A DNA stretch of 64,000 bases from Lysobacterales bacterium. Lineage in GTDB: Bacteria > Pseudomonadota > Gammaproteobacteria > Xanthomonadales > Rhodanobacteraceae. Shown here piece by piece: positions 53,135 to 63,220 of the stretch. Position numbers and translations under genes: made by a program. The stretch is from assembly GCA_002632325.1 (NCBI GenBank), contig NSJK01000016.1, positions 27,027-91,026 of the forward strand. Direction: 5' to 3'. The notes beneath the pieces are model-generated. The model saw nothing but the letters and a program-made list of their open reading frames with translations, had not been told where the DNA came from and searched no databases. The stretch's first letter is position 1. Every line of letters begins with the position of its first letter.

Positions 53135-56100
53135 TCAGGCGGCAAGCCGTGCGCCGAGCGTGCGCAACAGATCGCCCGCGGCGCGCAGACGCTCGCTGCT
53201 GCCTTCCAGCGGCATCTTGAACTTGAGCTTGTCTTGGCCATCGAGCGCGTACACGCGCGGCTGGCTCTGGATCAGGCGGATGATCGTCAGCGGTTCGATC
53301 GTGGGCTTGGGCGTGAACAGCACACGTCCACCCTGCGGGCCGAGCTCGAGCTTGCGGATGCCCAGAGGCGTCGCCGCGAGCTTGAGCGAAGTGACCGCGA
53401 ACAAGTGCTTGAGCGGATCGGGCAGGAGGCCGAAGCGGTCGATCATCTCGACTTGCAGTTCGCGCAGTTCCTCGTCGCTGCGCGCGCTGGCGATGCGCTT
53501 GTAGAGCGTGAGGCGCGTGTTGACGTCGGGCAGATAGTCGTCGGGGATCAGTGCCGGAATGTTGAGCACGATCTCGGCTTCGCCATGACTTGCGAGGTCG
53601 AAATCGGGCACCTTGCCTTCCTTGAGCGCACGCACTGCGCGATCGAGCATCTCGCTGTAGAGCGCGAAGCCGACCTCCTCGATCTGGCCGCTCTGTTCTT
53701 CGCCGAGCAATTCGCCGGCGCCACGGATTTCCAGATCGTGGGTGGCCAGCGTGAAGCCCGCTCCCAGTTCATCGAGCGAGGCGAGCGCTTCGAGACGTTT
53801 CTCGGCATCGGCGGTGACGGCGCGCCCTTCCGGCAACATCAGGTAGGCATAGGCGCGGTGGTGCGAGCGACCGACGCGACCGCGCAACTGATGCAACTGC
53901 GCGAGGCCGAAGCGATCGGCGCGGTTGATGAGGATGGTGTTGGCGCTGGGCACGTCGATGCCCGATTCGATGATGGTCGTTGCCACCAGCACGTTGAAAC
54001 GCTGGCGATAGAAGTCGAGCATGATCTGCTCGAGTTCCTTGTCGGGCATCTGGCCGTGGGCGTAGCGGATGCGTGCCTGCGGCATGAGCTCGGCGAGCTC
54101 GCGCGCGGTCTTCTCGATCGTCTCGACTTCGTTGTGGACGAAATAGACCTGACCGCCACGCGCATGTTCGCGCTGCATGGCTTCGCGGATCGTGGCGGCA
54201 TCGTAGGGGCCGATGAAGGTCTGCACCGCGAGGCGATGCGCGGGCGGGGTGGCGATGATCGACAGATCGCGCAAGCCCGCCATCGCCATGTTGAGCGTGC
54301 GCGGAATCGGCGTGGCGGTGAGCGTGAGCACATCGACTTCGGCGCGCAGTTTCTTCAGCGCTTCCTTCTGGCGCACGCCGAAGCGCTGTTCCTCGTCGAT
54401 GATGACCAGACCCAGATCCTTGAACTTGACGTCGCTTTGCACGAGCTTGTGCGTGCCGATCATCACGTCGATCTGGCCGGCAGCGAGCTTGTCGAGTTCG
54501 GCGGCGATTTCCTTCTTCGACTTGAAGCGTGACAGCACTTCGACACGGATCGGCCAATCGGCGAAGCGATCGCGGAAGTTCTGGTAGTGCTGCTGGGCGA
54601 GCAGGGTGGTCGGTGCAAGCACCGCCACCTGCTTGCCTGCGGTGGCGGCGACGAAGGCCGCGCGCAGCGCGACTTCGGTCTTGCCGAAGCCGACATCGCC
54701 GCAGACCACGCGATCCATCGGCCGGCCGGCGGCGAGATCGTCGATGACCGCGGCGATGGCGCTGGCCTGATCGGGTGTTTCCTCGAACGGAAACGAAGCG
54801 CCGAATTGTTCGGCCAGTTCGCGATCGACCGGCAGCGCCACACCCTGACGTGCCTCGCGCTGGGCGTAGATCGCCAGCAGTTCGGCAGCCGCATCGCGCA
54901 CCTTCTGCGCGGCCTTCTTGCGCGCACGCTCCCAGGCATCGCCGCCGAGCGCGTGCAGCGGCGCGAGTTCGGGCACGGTGCCCGAGTAGCGCGACACCAG
55001 ATGCAGTTGCGCGACCGGCACGTAGAGCTTGTCGCCCTTGGCGTATTCGATCGCAAGGAATTCGGCGCTGGCGCCGCCGACATCAAGCTTGGTCAAGCCC
55101 TGGTAGCGACCCACGCCGTGGTCGATGTGCACGATCGGCGAACCGATCGACAGTTCCGACAGATCACGCAGCACGGCTTCCGGATCGCGCGCCGCGCGCT
55201 TGCGCCGGCGCACCTGCTGCGCGCGCTCACCGAGCAGTTCGCGTTCGGTGAGTACGGTCAACGCGGGCGCGGTCAACGCAAAGCCGGCTTCCAGCGGCGC
55301 CACCGTGATGCAGAAGCGATTTCCCGCGGCGCCGCCCTGCGCAAACGCCTGCCATGAGGCGAGCGTGAGCGGCAGCATGTGCGCTGCGGCGAGTTGTTCG
55401 ATGAGCGCCTCGCGGCGTCCCGCCGAGTCGGTGGCGATCAGCACGCGGCCCGGATAGGCGTCGAGAAACTGGCGCAAGGCGGCGCCGGTTTCCTCGCCCT
55501 TGCGATTGAGCGGCAATGACGGTGCCGGCTGCGTGCCGAGCCCAACCGCATGCTTGTGCTCCTCGCCGCTGACGAGGTCGATGCGCAGCGCGTCGTTGAG
55601 CTGCTCGCGCAATTGCTGCGGCGACAGATACAGCTCGGCGGGCGGCAACACCGGCCGTTCGACATCGTGCGCGCGCTGCTCGTAGCGTTGGCCGGTCTGT
55701 GTCCAGAACGTTTCGGCCGCATCGAGCGCGCCGTCGGCGAGCACGTAGAGCGCGTGTTCGGGCAGATAATCGAACAGGGTTTCGGTGTGCTCGAAAAACA
55801 GCGGCAGGTAGTACTCGATGCCGGCCGGCGCACCGCCTTCGTTGATGTCCTGATACAGCGGGCAACGACGCGGGTCGATCGGAAAGCGCTCGCGCAGGGT
55901 GTTGCGAAATGCCTTGGCCGAGGTCTCGGTGAGCGGAAACTCGCGCGCCGGCAACAGCCGCACCGCGTCGACCTTGTGCTCGGAGCGCTGGGTTTCCGGA
56001 TCGAAGCTGCGGATCGAATCGATCTCGTCATCGAACAGCTCGATGCGATAGGGCTCGTGGCTGCCCATCGGGAATATGTCGAGCAGGGCGCCGCGCACCG

Positions 56101-56590
56101 CGAAGTCGCCCGGTTCGAGCACCTGCGGCACGTTGCGGTAACCCGATGCGGACAGGCGGCGCTGCTCGGCCGCCAGATCGAGTTTCTGGCGCAGTTCGAG
56201 CACGAGACTGGAAGCGCCCAGATAACTGCGCGGCGCCAGGCGCTGCATGAGCGTGGCCACCGGCACCACCAGAACGCCGCGCTCGATGCTGGGCAGGCGA
56301 TACAGCGTGGCGATGCGCTGCGAGATGATTTCCGCGTGCGGCGAAAACAGGTCGTAGGGCAGGGTTTCCCAATCGGGAAACGGCAGGATTTCCAGCGCCT
56401 CGCCGCCGAACACCGCAAGCTCGGCTTCCAGCGCATTGGTTTCGTGCGTGTCACGGCACACCACCACCAGCGGCCCGCGATGCGCCTGCGCGGCATCAGC
56501 AAGCGCGAGGCCGAGCGCGGAGCCATGCGGCGGTTGCCACTGGCGACGTTGCTTGGCAGAAAGCGGTAGGGGAGCCTGGATCAGCGGCAC
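53135..56590 (-). CDS. mfd: Transcription-repair coupling factor
   Basis: This 1151-residue ATPase removes RNA polymerase stalled at DNA lesions and recruits UvrA. It has the N-terminal UvrB-like region (FPDWETLPYDLFSPHAEIIS), the RNA-polymerase-interacting CarD-like domain (PIVHIDHGVGRYQGL), the translocase Walker A (VCGDVGFGKTEVALRA) and DEEQRFGV box, and the helicase motifs TATPIPRTLNMAM and QLRGRVGRS. It ends with the TRCF domain (IPDDYLPDVNTRLTLYKRI). Complete. Confidence 0.97.
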   Translation of the reverse strand: MPLIQAPLPLSAKQRRQWQPPHGSALGLALADAAQAHRGPLVVVCRDTHETNALEAELAVFGGEALEILPFPDWETLPYDLFSPHAEIISQRIATLYRLPSIERGVLVVPVATLMQRLAPRSYLGASSLVLELRQKLDLAAEQRRLSASGYRNVPQVLEPGDFAVRGALLDIFPMGSHEPYRIELFDDEIDSIRSFDPETQRSEHKVDAVRLLPAREFPLTETSAKAFRNTLRERFPIDPRRCPLYQDINEGGAPAGIEYYLPLFFEHTETLFDYLPEHALYVLADGALDAAETFWTQTGQRYEQRAHDVERPVLPPAELYLSPQQLREQLNDALRIDLVSGEEHKHAVGLGTQPAPSLPLNRKGEETGAALRQFLDAYPGRVLIATDSAGRREALIEQLAAAHMLPLTLASWQAFAQGGAAGNRFCITVAPLEAGFALTAPALTVLTERELLGERAQQVRRRKRAARDPEAVLRDLSELSIGSPIVHIDHGVGRYQGLTKLDVGGASAEFLAIEYAKGDKLYVPVAQLHLVSRYSGTVPELAPLHALGGDAWERARKKAAQKVRDAAAELLAIYAQREARQGVALPVDRELAEQFGASFPFEETPDQASAIAAVIDDLAAGRPMDRVVCGDVGFGKTEVALRAAFVAATAGKQVAVLAPTTLLAQQHYQNFRDRFADWPIRVEVLSRFKSKKEIAAELDKLAAGQIDVMIGTHKLVQSDVKFKDLGLVIIDEEQRFGVRQKEALKKLRAEVDVLTLTATPIPRTLNMAMAGLRDLSIIATPPAHRLAVQTFIGPYDAATIREAMQREHARGGQVYFVHNEVETIEKTARELAELMPQARIRYAHGQMPDKELEQIMLDFYRQRFNVLVATTIIESGIDVPSANTILINRADRFGLAQLHQLRGRVGRSHHRAYAYLMLPEGRAVTADAEKRLEALASLDELGAGFTLATHDLEIRGAGELLGEEQSGQIEEVGFALYSEMLDRAVRALKEGKVPDFDLASHGEAEIVLNIPALIPDDYLPDVNTRLTLYKRIASARSDEELRELQVEMIDRFGLLPDPLKHLFAVTSLKLAATPLGIRKLELGPQGGRVLFTPKPTIEPLTIIRLIQSQPRVYALDGQDKLKFKMPLEGSSERLRAAGDLLRTLGARLAA

Positions 56591-57016
56591 GGATGTCGGC
56601 TGCGCGGCAAGGCCGGCGCTGCGAGTGGTTCGGAGCCGAGCATTCTAGCAGCCGTCGCCAGATCACGAAGGAAGTGCTGAACCCCGACGCCACGACCTTC
56701 CGGCTCGACTGGACTTGCAGCTTGATCGGGCATCTGTCCGGTCTGCTTTACCCGGATGAGACCCGTGTCGACTTCGCGCCCGATGCATTGGGCCGGCCGA
56801 GCAAGGCGGGCAGCTATGCCCGCGCCGTGACCCATTCTTGACCCCTTTCTCCCAAAACCTGCCACCGCGCCTGTTGCATTGGCACGCACCGCGCGAATCG
56901 CTGGGCAGCAACGTTGCCGTCATTGGGATGCGCATCATGACGATGCCAGCCGTCCGCGATGAAGGTTTGCGCCGCGATTTTGCGTACTAGATCGCACGTT
57001 CACCGAGGAAGCCGCC
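56591..57016. other. Intergenic region upstream of the secreted protein
   Basis: About 420 bases between the divergent mfd and the gene at 57017. It must contain both promoters. Short open frames here have no protein-like composition. No repeat or RNA was recognised. Confidence 0.4.
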
Positions 57017-58084
57017 ATGTCACGTTGCTTGCGTACCATCATTGTGCTGCTGTTTTGCGCCGTGAACGGCCTGACACAGGCACATGCCGATATCCTGATC
57101 GGCAGTTACAGCGGCGATGTCAATGTGCGCCGCCAGATCCTGAGTTTTTCCGATGACGCCAATGGCCCGAGCGCGATACCGCTGCGCGTCATGGGCGGGC
57201 CGAACAGTGGCCTGATCGAGCCGGTCTCGGGCGTGTACGAGCCGGAAGAGAACGTGCTCTATGTCGGCGACTTCCGTGGCGAATCGATTCGCGTGTTCTC
57301 CGTGTCCAACACCAATGGCGACCCCGCGCCACTTCGCGCCATGGGTACGGCCTACCTCGGGCAGGTTCGTAGCTTGGCCGTGGACGCCGCACACGACGAG
57401 CTGCTCGTCGTCGACGGTACCTACAAGGTCTTCGATCGGGACGCCAACGGCAATCCGTTCCCGAAGCGCTACTTGGACGCGGGTGGTCCGGGCAGCGACA
57501 CGCAGCAGCACTTTCCGTCAAGCATCGTCTACCTGCCGGCCACCGACGAAATTGCGGAAGCCGATGTCGGTTTCGCTCCAACTTTCGCACGCAGGGTGAT
57601 GGTGTTCAATCGCACCGACAGCGGCAATGTGGCGCCCAAGCGCATCATCGAGGGCACCAACACGATGTTCGGCAACAATGCGGGATCTCTCGCCTACGAT
57701 CCGGCATCGCGCAAGCTGTTCGTCGGCGCCTACTCCATCAATCCCGACTCCAGCCATTCCGCACGCATCGTGGTGTTCGATGATATGGCCAATGGCGACG
57801 TCGTGCCGCTGCGTACCATCGCTGGCGCGGCCACGGGTCTGGAATTGCCTGGCACCAGTATCATCGGCGGCCTCGCCATAGATCCGGTGCGCCAGCGCCT
57901 GATCGTTTCGATTGGCGATTACGCGGCGGCGTCGAACAACAAGATTCTGGTGTTTGCATTGACCGCCAATGGCAACGCCGCGCCACTGCAAACCATCGCC
58001 GGCGCGCAATCGAGCTTGCTGACCAACCTGGGCGCGCCGATCTGGATGCCTGGCGACCGGATTTTCCGCAATGGCTTCGAATAA
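57017..58084 (+). CDS. Secreted beta-propeller-like protein with C-terminal IF-type tail
   Basis: This 355-residue protein has a signal peptide (TIIVLLFCAVNGLTQAHAD) and about six repeats of the kind IRVFSVSNTNGDPAPLRAM, VMVFNRTDSGNVAPKRIIEG and ILVFALTANGNAAPLQTIAG, which suggest a beta-propeller. The C-terminus is PGDRIFRNGFE. A related tail ends the protein at 2-1531 (RIFVDDFGGAP), hinting at a common sorting signal in this organism. The function of the propeller is unknown. ATG at 57017 follows GAGGAAG. Confidence 0.82.
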   Translation: MSRCLRTIIVLLFCAVNGLTQAHADILIGSYSGDVNVRRQILSFSDDANGPSAIPLRVMGGPNSGLIEPVSGVYEPEENVLYVGDFRGESIRVFSVSNTNGDPAPLRAMGTAYLGQVRSLAVDAAHDELLVVDGTYKVFDRDANGNPFPKRYLDAGGPGSDTQQHFPSSIVYLPATDEIAEADVGFAPTFARRVMVFNRTDSGNVAPKRIIEGTNTMFGNNAGSLAYDPASRKLFVGAYSINPDSSHSARIVVFDDMANGDVVPLRTIAGAATGLELPGTSIIGGLAIDPVRQRLIVSIGDYAAASNNKILVFALTANGNAAPLQTIAGAQSSLLTNLGAPIWMPGDRIFRNGFE

Positions 58085-58195
58085 GAGACGTTAAACAAAG
58101 GGGGACCGAGGCAACAAATCCGAGGTAATAGACCCGCGCAAAAGGGGCATGAAAGGGGAGCAACCGCGCGCGGCTTGTCATGGCATCCGGCGCGT

Positions 58196-58750
58196 CTACA
58201 AGCGCCGCAAGCGTCGCGAGAGGTCAAAGCGCACGCGCACCACATCGGGCTCGTCGGCGACGAGTGCGCGACTGGCGCCGAGCCGGCGCGAAAACTCGAG
58301 CATCTGGGTGTTCTGCGCAAGCACCGTGCCCCACAGTTCGCGCAGGCCGCGCTTGCGCGCTTCGCCGACCAGACGTTTCATCAGTTCGCGGCCGAGACCC
58401 TGACCCGCGAGCGCGGGATCGGTGATCACCGCGAACTCGGCACTGGTCGGGTTGGAATCGAAATGGAAGCGTGCTTCGCCGCGGATCTCGCCCTCTTCGT
58501 CGACGACGACGAAGGCCACGCCTTGTGCGGGATCGACCTTGGCAAACCGCGTTGCCGCTTCGGTGGTGAGCTCGTTCATGCGGTGGAAGGTGCGCTGGCG
58601 CACCTGCTCGGGCGTGAGCCGCGCGAAGGCGCGCTGCAGCGCCGCCACATCGCCGGGATGGATCGCGCGCAGGCGGAAAACACTTCCGCTGGCGGCGCGG
58701 AAGGCGCGGCCGCGGCTGGGGCGTGGACGTGGCGGAGCGGGCTGCGACAT
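58196..58750 (-). CDS. GNAT-family N-acetyltransferase
   Basis: This 184-residue protein begins with an arginine/proline-rich segment, then FRLRAIHPGDVAALQRAFAR. The acetyl-CoA site is FAVITDPALAGQGLGRELMK, and LWGTVLAQNTQMLEFSRRLG closes the fold. It resembles the GNAT domain fused to Pat-type protein acetyltransferases but stands alone here. The start at MSQPAPPRP (58750) is inferred; it is divergent from the gene at 58862 with 111 bases between them. Confidence 0.85.
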   Translation of the reverse strand: MSQPAPPRPRPSRGRAFRAASGSVFRLRAIHPGDVAALQRAFARLTPEQVRQRTFHRMNELTTEAATRFAKVDPAQGVAFVVVDEEGEIRGEARFHFDSNPTSAEFAVITDPALAGQGLGRELMKRLVGEARKRGLRELWGTVLAQNTQMLEFSRRLGASRALVADEPDVVRVRFDLSRRLRRL

Positions 58751-58861
58751 GCACGATCCCGGCGGCTGCGACGGCGGCCAAGCATGCCACGGTTCGCAGC
58801 AGCCGGGCATTGCCGCATAATCCGCGCTCAGGCCGTGTGGCGACGGCAACGGGGGAAGGGC

Positions 58862-59236
58862 ATGGTGGATGAGCAGACGGGTCTGCGCGATGTCGATCTC
58901 GACGATCTGTGCGCGCGCTGGCCGGGCGCGACCCGCTCGATCAAGTGGGAGGTCGATCTGGTCTACAGCGTCGGCGGCAAGATGTTCGCGGTGCTGTGCA
59001 CGCTCGGCCCCGATCGCGGTCGCCTGTCGTTTCGTGTCGAGCCCGAAAGCTTCGTCGAACTGCGCGAGCAGCCGGGGATGGCGCCGGCACCGTACGCGGC
59101 CAACCCGTTCTGGATCAGCGTGACCGAACCGGAACGGTTTTCGCAGGCCGAGCTGGCCGGCTTCGTGCGCGGCTCCTACGAACTCGTGCGCGCGAGCCTG
59201 CCGCAGAAGACGCAGGATGCGCTCGACGCCTCCTGA
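58862..59236 (+). CDS. MmcQ/YjbR family protein
   Basis: This 124-residue protein has the MmcQ/YjbR pattern: DLDDLCARWPGATRSIKWEV, LVYSVGGKMFAVLCTLGPDR, LSFRVEPESFVELREQPGM and PAPYAANPFWISV. The family has a double-wing fold with suspected DNA binding; the function is unclear. It precedes the CDF transporter by 68 bases in the same direction. Confidence 0.88.
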   Translation: MVDEQTGLRDVDLDDLCARWPGATRSIKWEVDLVYSVGGKMFAVLCTLGPDRGRLSFRVEPESFVELREQPGMAPAPYAANPFWISVTEPERFSQAELAGFVRGSYELVRASLPQKTQDALDAS

Positions 59237-59304
59237 TCCCGATTTGCCCGCCACGCGCCGTGCGTGGCGATCCATCATCCGATTCCATCGAGCAAACACT
59301 CCGC

Positions 59305-60213
59305 ATGTCTGGCAAAGCCGATTCCGTCAAGACGATCTTCTACGCGCTCGGCGCCAACTTCGCGATTTTCATCGCCAAGGCGGTTGCCGCGTTCTTCACC
59401 GGTTCGGGCGCGATGTTCGCCGAAGCGGTGCATTCGCTCGCCGACACTGCCAACCAGGTCTTGCTGCTGTTCGGTCTGCGCGCAGCCAAGCGCCCCGCCT
59501 CGGCCGAGCATCCGCTGGGCGAGGGCAAGGCGGTGTATTTCTGGTCGTTTCTCGTGGCGCTGCTGCTGTTTTCGGTGGGGGGTGCATTCTCGATCTGGGA
59601 AGGCCTGCACAAGCTCAGCCATCCCGAGCCGCTGCGCTGGGCCTGGGTTGCGGTCGGCGTGCTCACGTTCGGCATCATCGCCGAGAGCCTGTCGATGTGG
59701 GGCTGCCTGCACGAGGTCAACAAGGCGCGCAATGGGCGCAGCTTGTGGCGCTGGTTCCGCGAGAGCCGACAGAGCGAACTCATCGTGATCTTCGGCGAGG
59801 ATTTCGCCGCGTTGTTCGGTCTGGTTTTCGCGCTGATAGCCGTGGTGCTGACGATGGTCACCGGCAATCCGGTGTTCGATGCGATCGGCACGATTGCGAT
59901 CGGCGTCCTGCTGGTGCTGGTGGCGGTGTTCATCGCGGTCGAGGTCAAGGCCTTGCTGGTGGGCCAGAGCGCCGAGCCGGAGATGCGCGCCGCGCTCGAT
60001 GCCTTCCTGCGCGAACGCAAGGAGATCGAGCGCGTGTTCAGCGTGCTCACCCTGCAGCTCGGGCCCGACGTGATGGTGGCGATCAAGGCGCAGATGCGTG
60101 GCGTGAGTGACGCGCAGGCTCAGATCGAGGCGATCAACGCCATCGAGCGCGACATGCGCGCACTGTTCCCGCAGATCCGCTGGTCGTTCTTCGAGCCCGA
60201 CGTCACCGATTGA
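59305..60213 (+). CDS. Cation diffusion facilitator family transporter
   Basis: This 302-residue protein has five or six membrane segments. The first metal site is EAVHSLADTANQ (HxxxD); the second half has IFGEDFAALFGL, where the usual His is replaced by Glu as in the mitochondrial-like (SLC30A9-type) group. A cytoplasmic C-terminal domain follows (EIERVFSVLTLQLGPDVMVA). It exports zinc or a similar divalent ion by proton exchange; specificity cannot be told. Confidence 0.9.
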   Translation: MSGKADSVKTIFYALGANFAIFIAKAVAAFFTGSGAMFAEAVHSLADTANQVLLLFGLRAAKRPASAEHPLGEGKAVYFWSFLVALLLFSVGGAFSIWEGLHKLSHPEPLRWAWVAVGVLTFGIIAESLSMWGCLHEVNKARNGRSLWRWFRESRQSELIVIFGEDFAALFGLVFALIAVVLTMVTGNPVFDAIGTIAIGVLLVLVAVFIAVEVKALLVGQSAEPEMRAALDAFLRERKEIERVFSVLTLQLGPDVMVAIKAQMRGVSDAQAQIEAINAIERDMRALFPQIRWSFFEPDVTD

Positions 60214-60321
60214 GGCATTTCACTCAAGCAGGCGCCGGGCATGCCATTGGTCATGCTGCCGAGGTGCGCAGCGCGGGCGTATGCTCGGACGCTTGTCGTC
60301 ACGATCGCCGAGGAAGCCATC

Positions 60322-62616
60322 ATGCGCTGCATGCTTCGCACGTTGTTGTCGATCACCACGACGCTGTCGCTCACCTGCGTCATCGGTGCGGCGGCGGCGC
60401 CCGCTGTTTCGCCGACCTTGCTTGGCTTCGATGCCGCCGCCAGCAGTGCGCAGCGAGCGCTCGAAGCGCGCTTCGATGCCCAGCTCAAGGCCGCTGACCA
60501 GCGCGAGTGGCTGCGCACGATGTCGGCTGCGCCGACCCACGTCGGCTCGCCGCAGGATCTGGCCAATGCGCAGACCACGCTCGAACAGTTCAGGCAATGG
60601 GGCTGGGATGCGCGCATCGAGACCTTCGACGTGCTCTATCCGACGCCCAAGTCGATCGCGGTCGAACTGGTTGCGCCGACGTCGTTCAAGGCGCGCCTGA
60701 ACGAGCCGCCGATCGCGGGCGATGCCGCATTCGCGCAGGCGCACGAGATGCTGCCGCCGTACAACATCTACGGTGCCGATGGCGATGTCACCGCCGAGCT
60801 CGTCTACGTCAATTACGGCATGCCCGACGACTACAAGGAGCTCGCGCGCCACGGTGTCGACGTCAAGGGCAAGATCGTGATCGCGCGCTACGGCCACGGT
60901 TGGCGCGGCCTCAAGCCCAAGCTCGCCTGGCAGCATGGCGCGGTGGGTTGCCTGATCTATTCCGATCCGCACGAGGACGGCTATTTCGAAGGTGATGTCT
61001 ATCCCAAGGGCGGCTGGCGTCCTGCCGACGGCGTGCAGCGCGGTTCGGTGATGGACATGGTGATCCATCCCGGCGATCCGCTCACGCCCGGCGTCGGTTC
61101 CACCGCCAAGGCCAAGCGGCTTGCACTCAAGGATGCGAAAACCGTCCTCAAGATTCCGGTGCTGCCGATTTCATACGCCGATGCGCAGCCGCTGCTGGCT
61201 GCGCTCGATGGCGCGCTCGCGCCTGCGAGCTGGCGCGGCGCGCTGCCGATCACCTATCACCTCGGGCCGGGGCCGGCCAAGGTGCATCTGAAGGTCGAAT
61301 CGAACTGGCAAACCAGGACCCTGCACAACGTGATCGCGCGCGTTGCCGGCGCGCGGGCGCCCGAGCAGTGGATCGTGCGCGGCAACCACCGCGACGGTTG
61401 GGTGTTCGGCGCCGACGATCCGCTCGCCGGTCACGTGGCAATGATGGACGAGGCCAAGGCGATCGGCGGTTTGCTCAAGCAAGGCTGGAAGCCCGCCCGC
61501 ACGATCGTGTTCGCCAGTTGGGATGGCGAGGAACCCGGGCTGCTCGGTTCCACCGAATGGGCCGAGACGCATGCCGATGAACTGCGCAAGCATGCGGTGT
61601 TCTATCTCAACACCGACGGCAATGCGCGTGGTTTTTTCCACGCCGGCGGCAGCCATGCGCTGCAGCACTTCGTCAATCAGGTCGCCAACGACGTCACGGA
61701 TCCGCAAACCGGCGTGAGCGTGCAGCAGCGCGTGCGTGCCCGTCTGCAGGTCGAAGGGTTCGCCAGGGGCGCCAGCGCGCAGGCGAAAAAGCTCGCCAAG
61801 CTCGCCGCCAGCGATGCCGACCTGCCCATCGAGGGACTCGGCTCGGGCTCGGATTTCAGCACCTTCCTGCAGCACATCGGCGTTGCCGCGCTCGACATCG
61901 GCTATGGCGGTGAGGACCAGCAGGATGGCGTCTACCACTCGGCCTACGACACCTTCGATCACTATGAACGCTTCGGCGACCCGGGCTTTGCCTACGGCAT
62001 CGCTCTCGCGCAGGCCGCAGGCCGCATCGTGCTGCGCGCTGCCGATGCGCCGGTGCTGCCGATGCGCGTGGGCGATTTTGCCGACACCGTCGATCAGTAC
62101 GTCGGCGAAGTGCGCAAGCTCGCCGACGACGAACGCGCGCACAGCGTGGCGTTGGGCAAGTTGCTCGATGAAGATGCGTTCAAGCTCGCGGCCGATCCGA
62201 AGGAAACCTCGATCGCGCCGCCACGCGAGGATGCGGTGCCCTTCCTCGCCTTCGCGCCGCTCGAAAACGCATTGGTGCAGCTCAAGGACAGCGCGCGCGC
62301 CTACGATCATGCATTGGCCGCGCTTGACCCGGCGAAGCTGGACATCAAGAAGCGCGCGCAATTGAACGAATTGCTGCGCGGGCTCGAAAGAACCCTGCTC
62401 GACAGCAAAGGCCTGCCGGGCCGCCCGTGGTACCAGCATCTGGTCTATGCGCCGGGCCTGTACACCGGCTACGGCGTGAAGACCCTGCCGTGCGTGCGCG
62501 AAGCGATCGAGGAACGCCAGTGGAACCAGGCCGATCGCTGCATCATCGCCACCGCGAAGGTGCTCGATGCCTATGCCCAGCGCATCGACCAGGCGCGCGC
62601 CGCGCTGCGCAAGTGA
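60322..62616 (+). CDS. Secreted M28-family peptidase, glutamate carboxypeptidase II-like
   Basis: This 764-residue protein has a signal peptide (SITTTLSLTCVIGAAAA), a PA domain (KIVIARYGHGWRGLKPKLA), the M28 zinc site (RGNHRDGWVFGADDP, WDGEEPGLLGSTEW, YLNTDGNARG, HSAYDTFDHYE) and a C-terminal TFR-like dimerisation domain. This is the domain order of human PSMA and its bacterial relatives, which remove terminal residues from peptides. All zinc ligands appear present. ATG at 60322 follows GAGGAAG. Confidence 0.93.
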   Translation: MRCMLRTLLSITTTLSLTCVIGAAAAPAVSPTLLGFDAAASSAQRALEARFDAQLKAADQREWLRTMSAAPTHVGSPQDLANAQTTLEQFRQWGWDARIETFDVLYPTPKSIAVELVAPTSFKARLNEPPIAGDAAFAQAHEMLPPYNIYGADGDVTAELVYVNYGMPDDYKELARHGVDVKGKIVIARYGHGWRGLKPKLAWQHGAVGCLIYSDPHEDGYFEGDVYPKGGWRPADGVQRGSVMDMVIHPGDPLTPGVGSTAKAKRLALKDAKTVLKIPVLPISYADAQPLLAALDGALAPASWRGALPITYHLGPGPAKVHLKVESNWQTRTLHNVIARVAGARAPEQWIVRGNHRDGWVFGADDPLAGHVAMMDEAKAIGGLLKQGWKPARTIVFASWDGEEPGLLGSTEWAETHADELRKHAVFYLNTDGNARGFFHAGGSHALQHFVNQVANDVTDPQTGVSVQQRVRARLQVEGFARGASAQAKKLAKLAASDADLPIEGLGSGSDFSTFLQHIGVAALDIGYGGEDQQDGVYHSAYDTFDHYERFGDPGFAYGIALAQAAGRIVLRAADAPVLPMRVGDFADTVDQYVGEVRKLADDERAHSVALGKLLDEDAFKLAADPKETSIAPPREDAVPFLAFAPLENALVQLKDSARAYDHALAALDPAKLDIKKRAQLNELLRGLERTLLDSKGLPGRPWYQHLVYAPGLYTGYGVKTLPCVREAIEERQWNQADRCIIATAKVLDAYAQRIDQARAALRK

Positions 62617-63188
62617 TCGCCCGTTGCGTGCGCGGCCCCTGGTCCTGCGCCTGCTTGTCGGGCGACTTGCCAGGCAGCCGTGGCCTGCTCGAACCGCCTC
62701 GGGCCGAGACGACCCGGAGTCGTATCGACCAGGTTCATTGCGCTCGCCCTCGATCTGCTCGCCGCCCCAAGCCTCGCCAGCGTCGCGTGTGGCGGAGTCC
62801 TGCGTAAAGCCTCGCCCCATCCTGATCGACCGATGGCGGAAATGCAGGCGGATGATCACTGCGTCCACTTCGTTCCGATGCTGAACGATCCGCTGAAGAC
62901 CTGCCCGGGCCACGCATGTACAAGCGCTACCGATCGCCACGCATGGTCCAGCGAACTTCGCCGATCACGCGCCCCGGCTGCACCTCGACTCGCCAGCCGT
63001 TACGCCCCTGCAGCCGCAGGCGTATTCCATTACGCACCCGTCTTCATCGGATAACACGGTTGCGTTCAGATTTTCCGGAACGTGGCAGTTGCCACAACGC
63101 ATTGATTTCGAGCAAGAAAGCGCCTTGACCTCCCGCTCACGCTGCTGCACGATCCTTGCTACGCCCCGTTTTCGGGGTCTACTTGTAG
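62617..63188. other. Gene-poor stretch before the last cassette
   Basis: About 570 bases with no believable gene. CCCCG (63164-63168) and CGGGG (63173-63177) with a TTTT loop form a small hairpin just before the GTTAGGC core at 63189. Open frames in both strands have non-protein-like compositions. Confidence 0.4.
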
Positions 63189-63195
63189 TTAGGCG
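63189..63195 (+). mobile_element. attC R' core-like sequence GTTAGGC
   Basis: GTTAGGC matches the attC R' consensus and lies 25 bases before the ATG of the next gene. Its matching R'' was not found with confidence, so the site is a candidate half only. Confidence 0.35.
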
Positions 63196-63220
63196 CTAGA
63201 TCAGGTGCTCAGGGGGAGCC

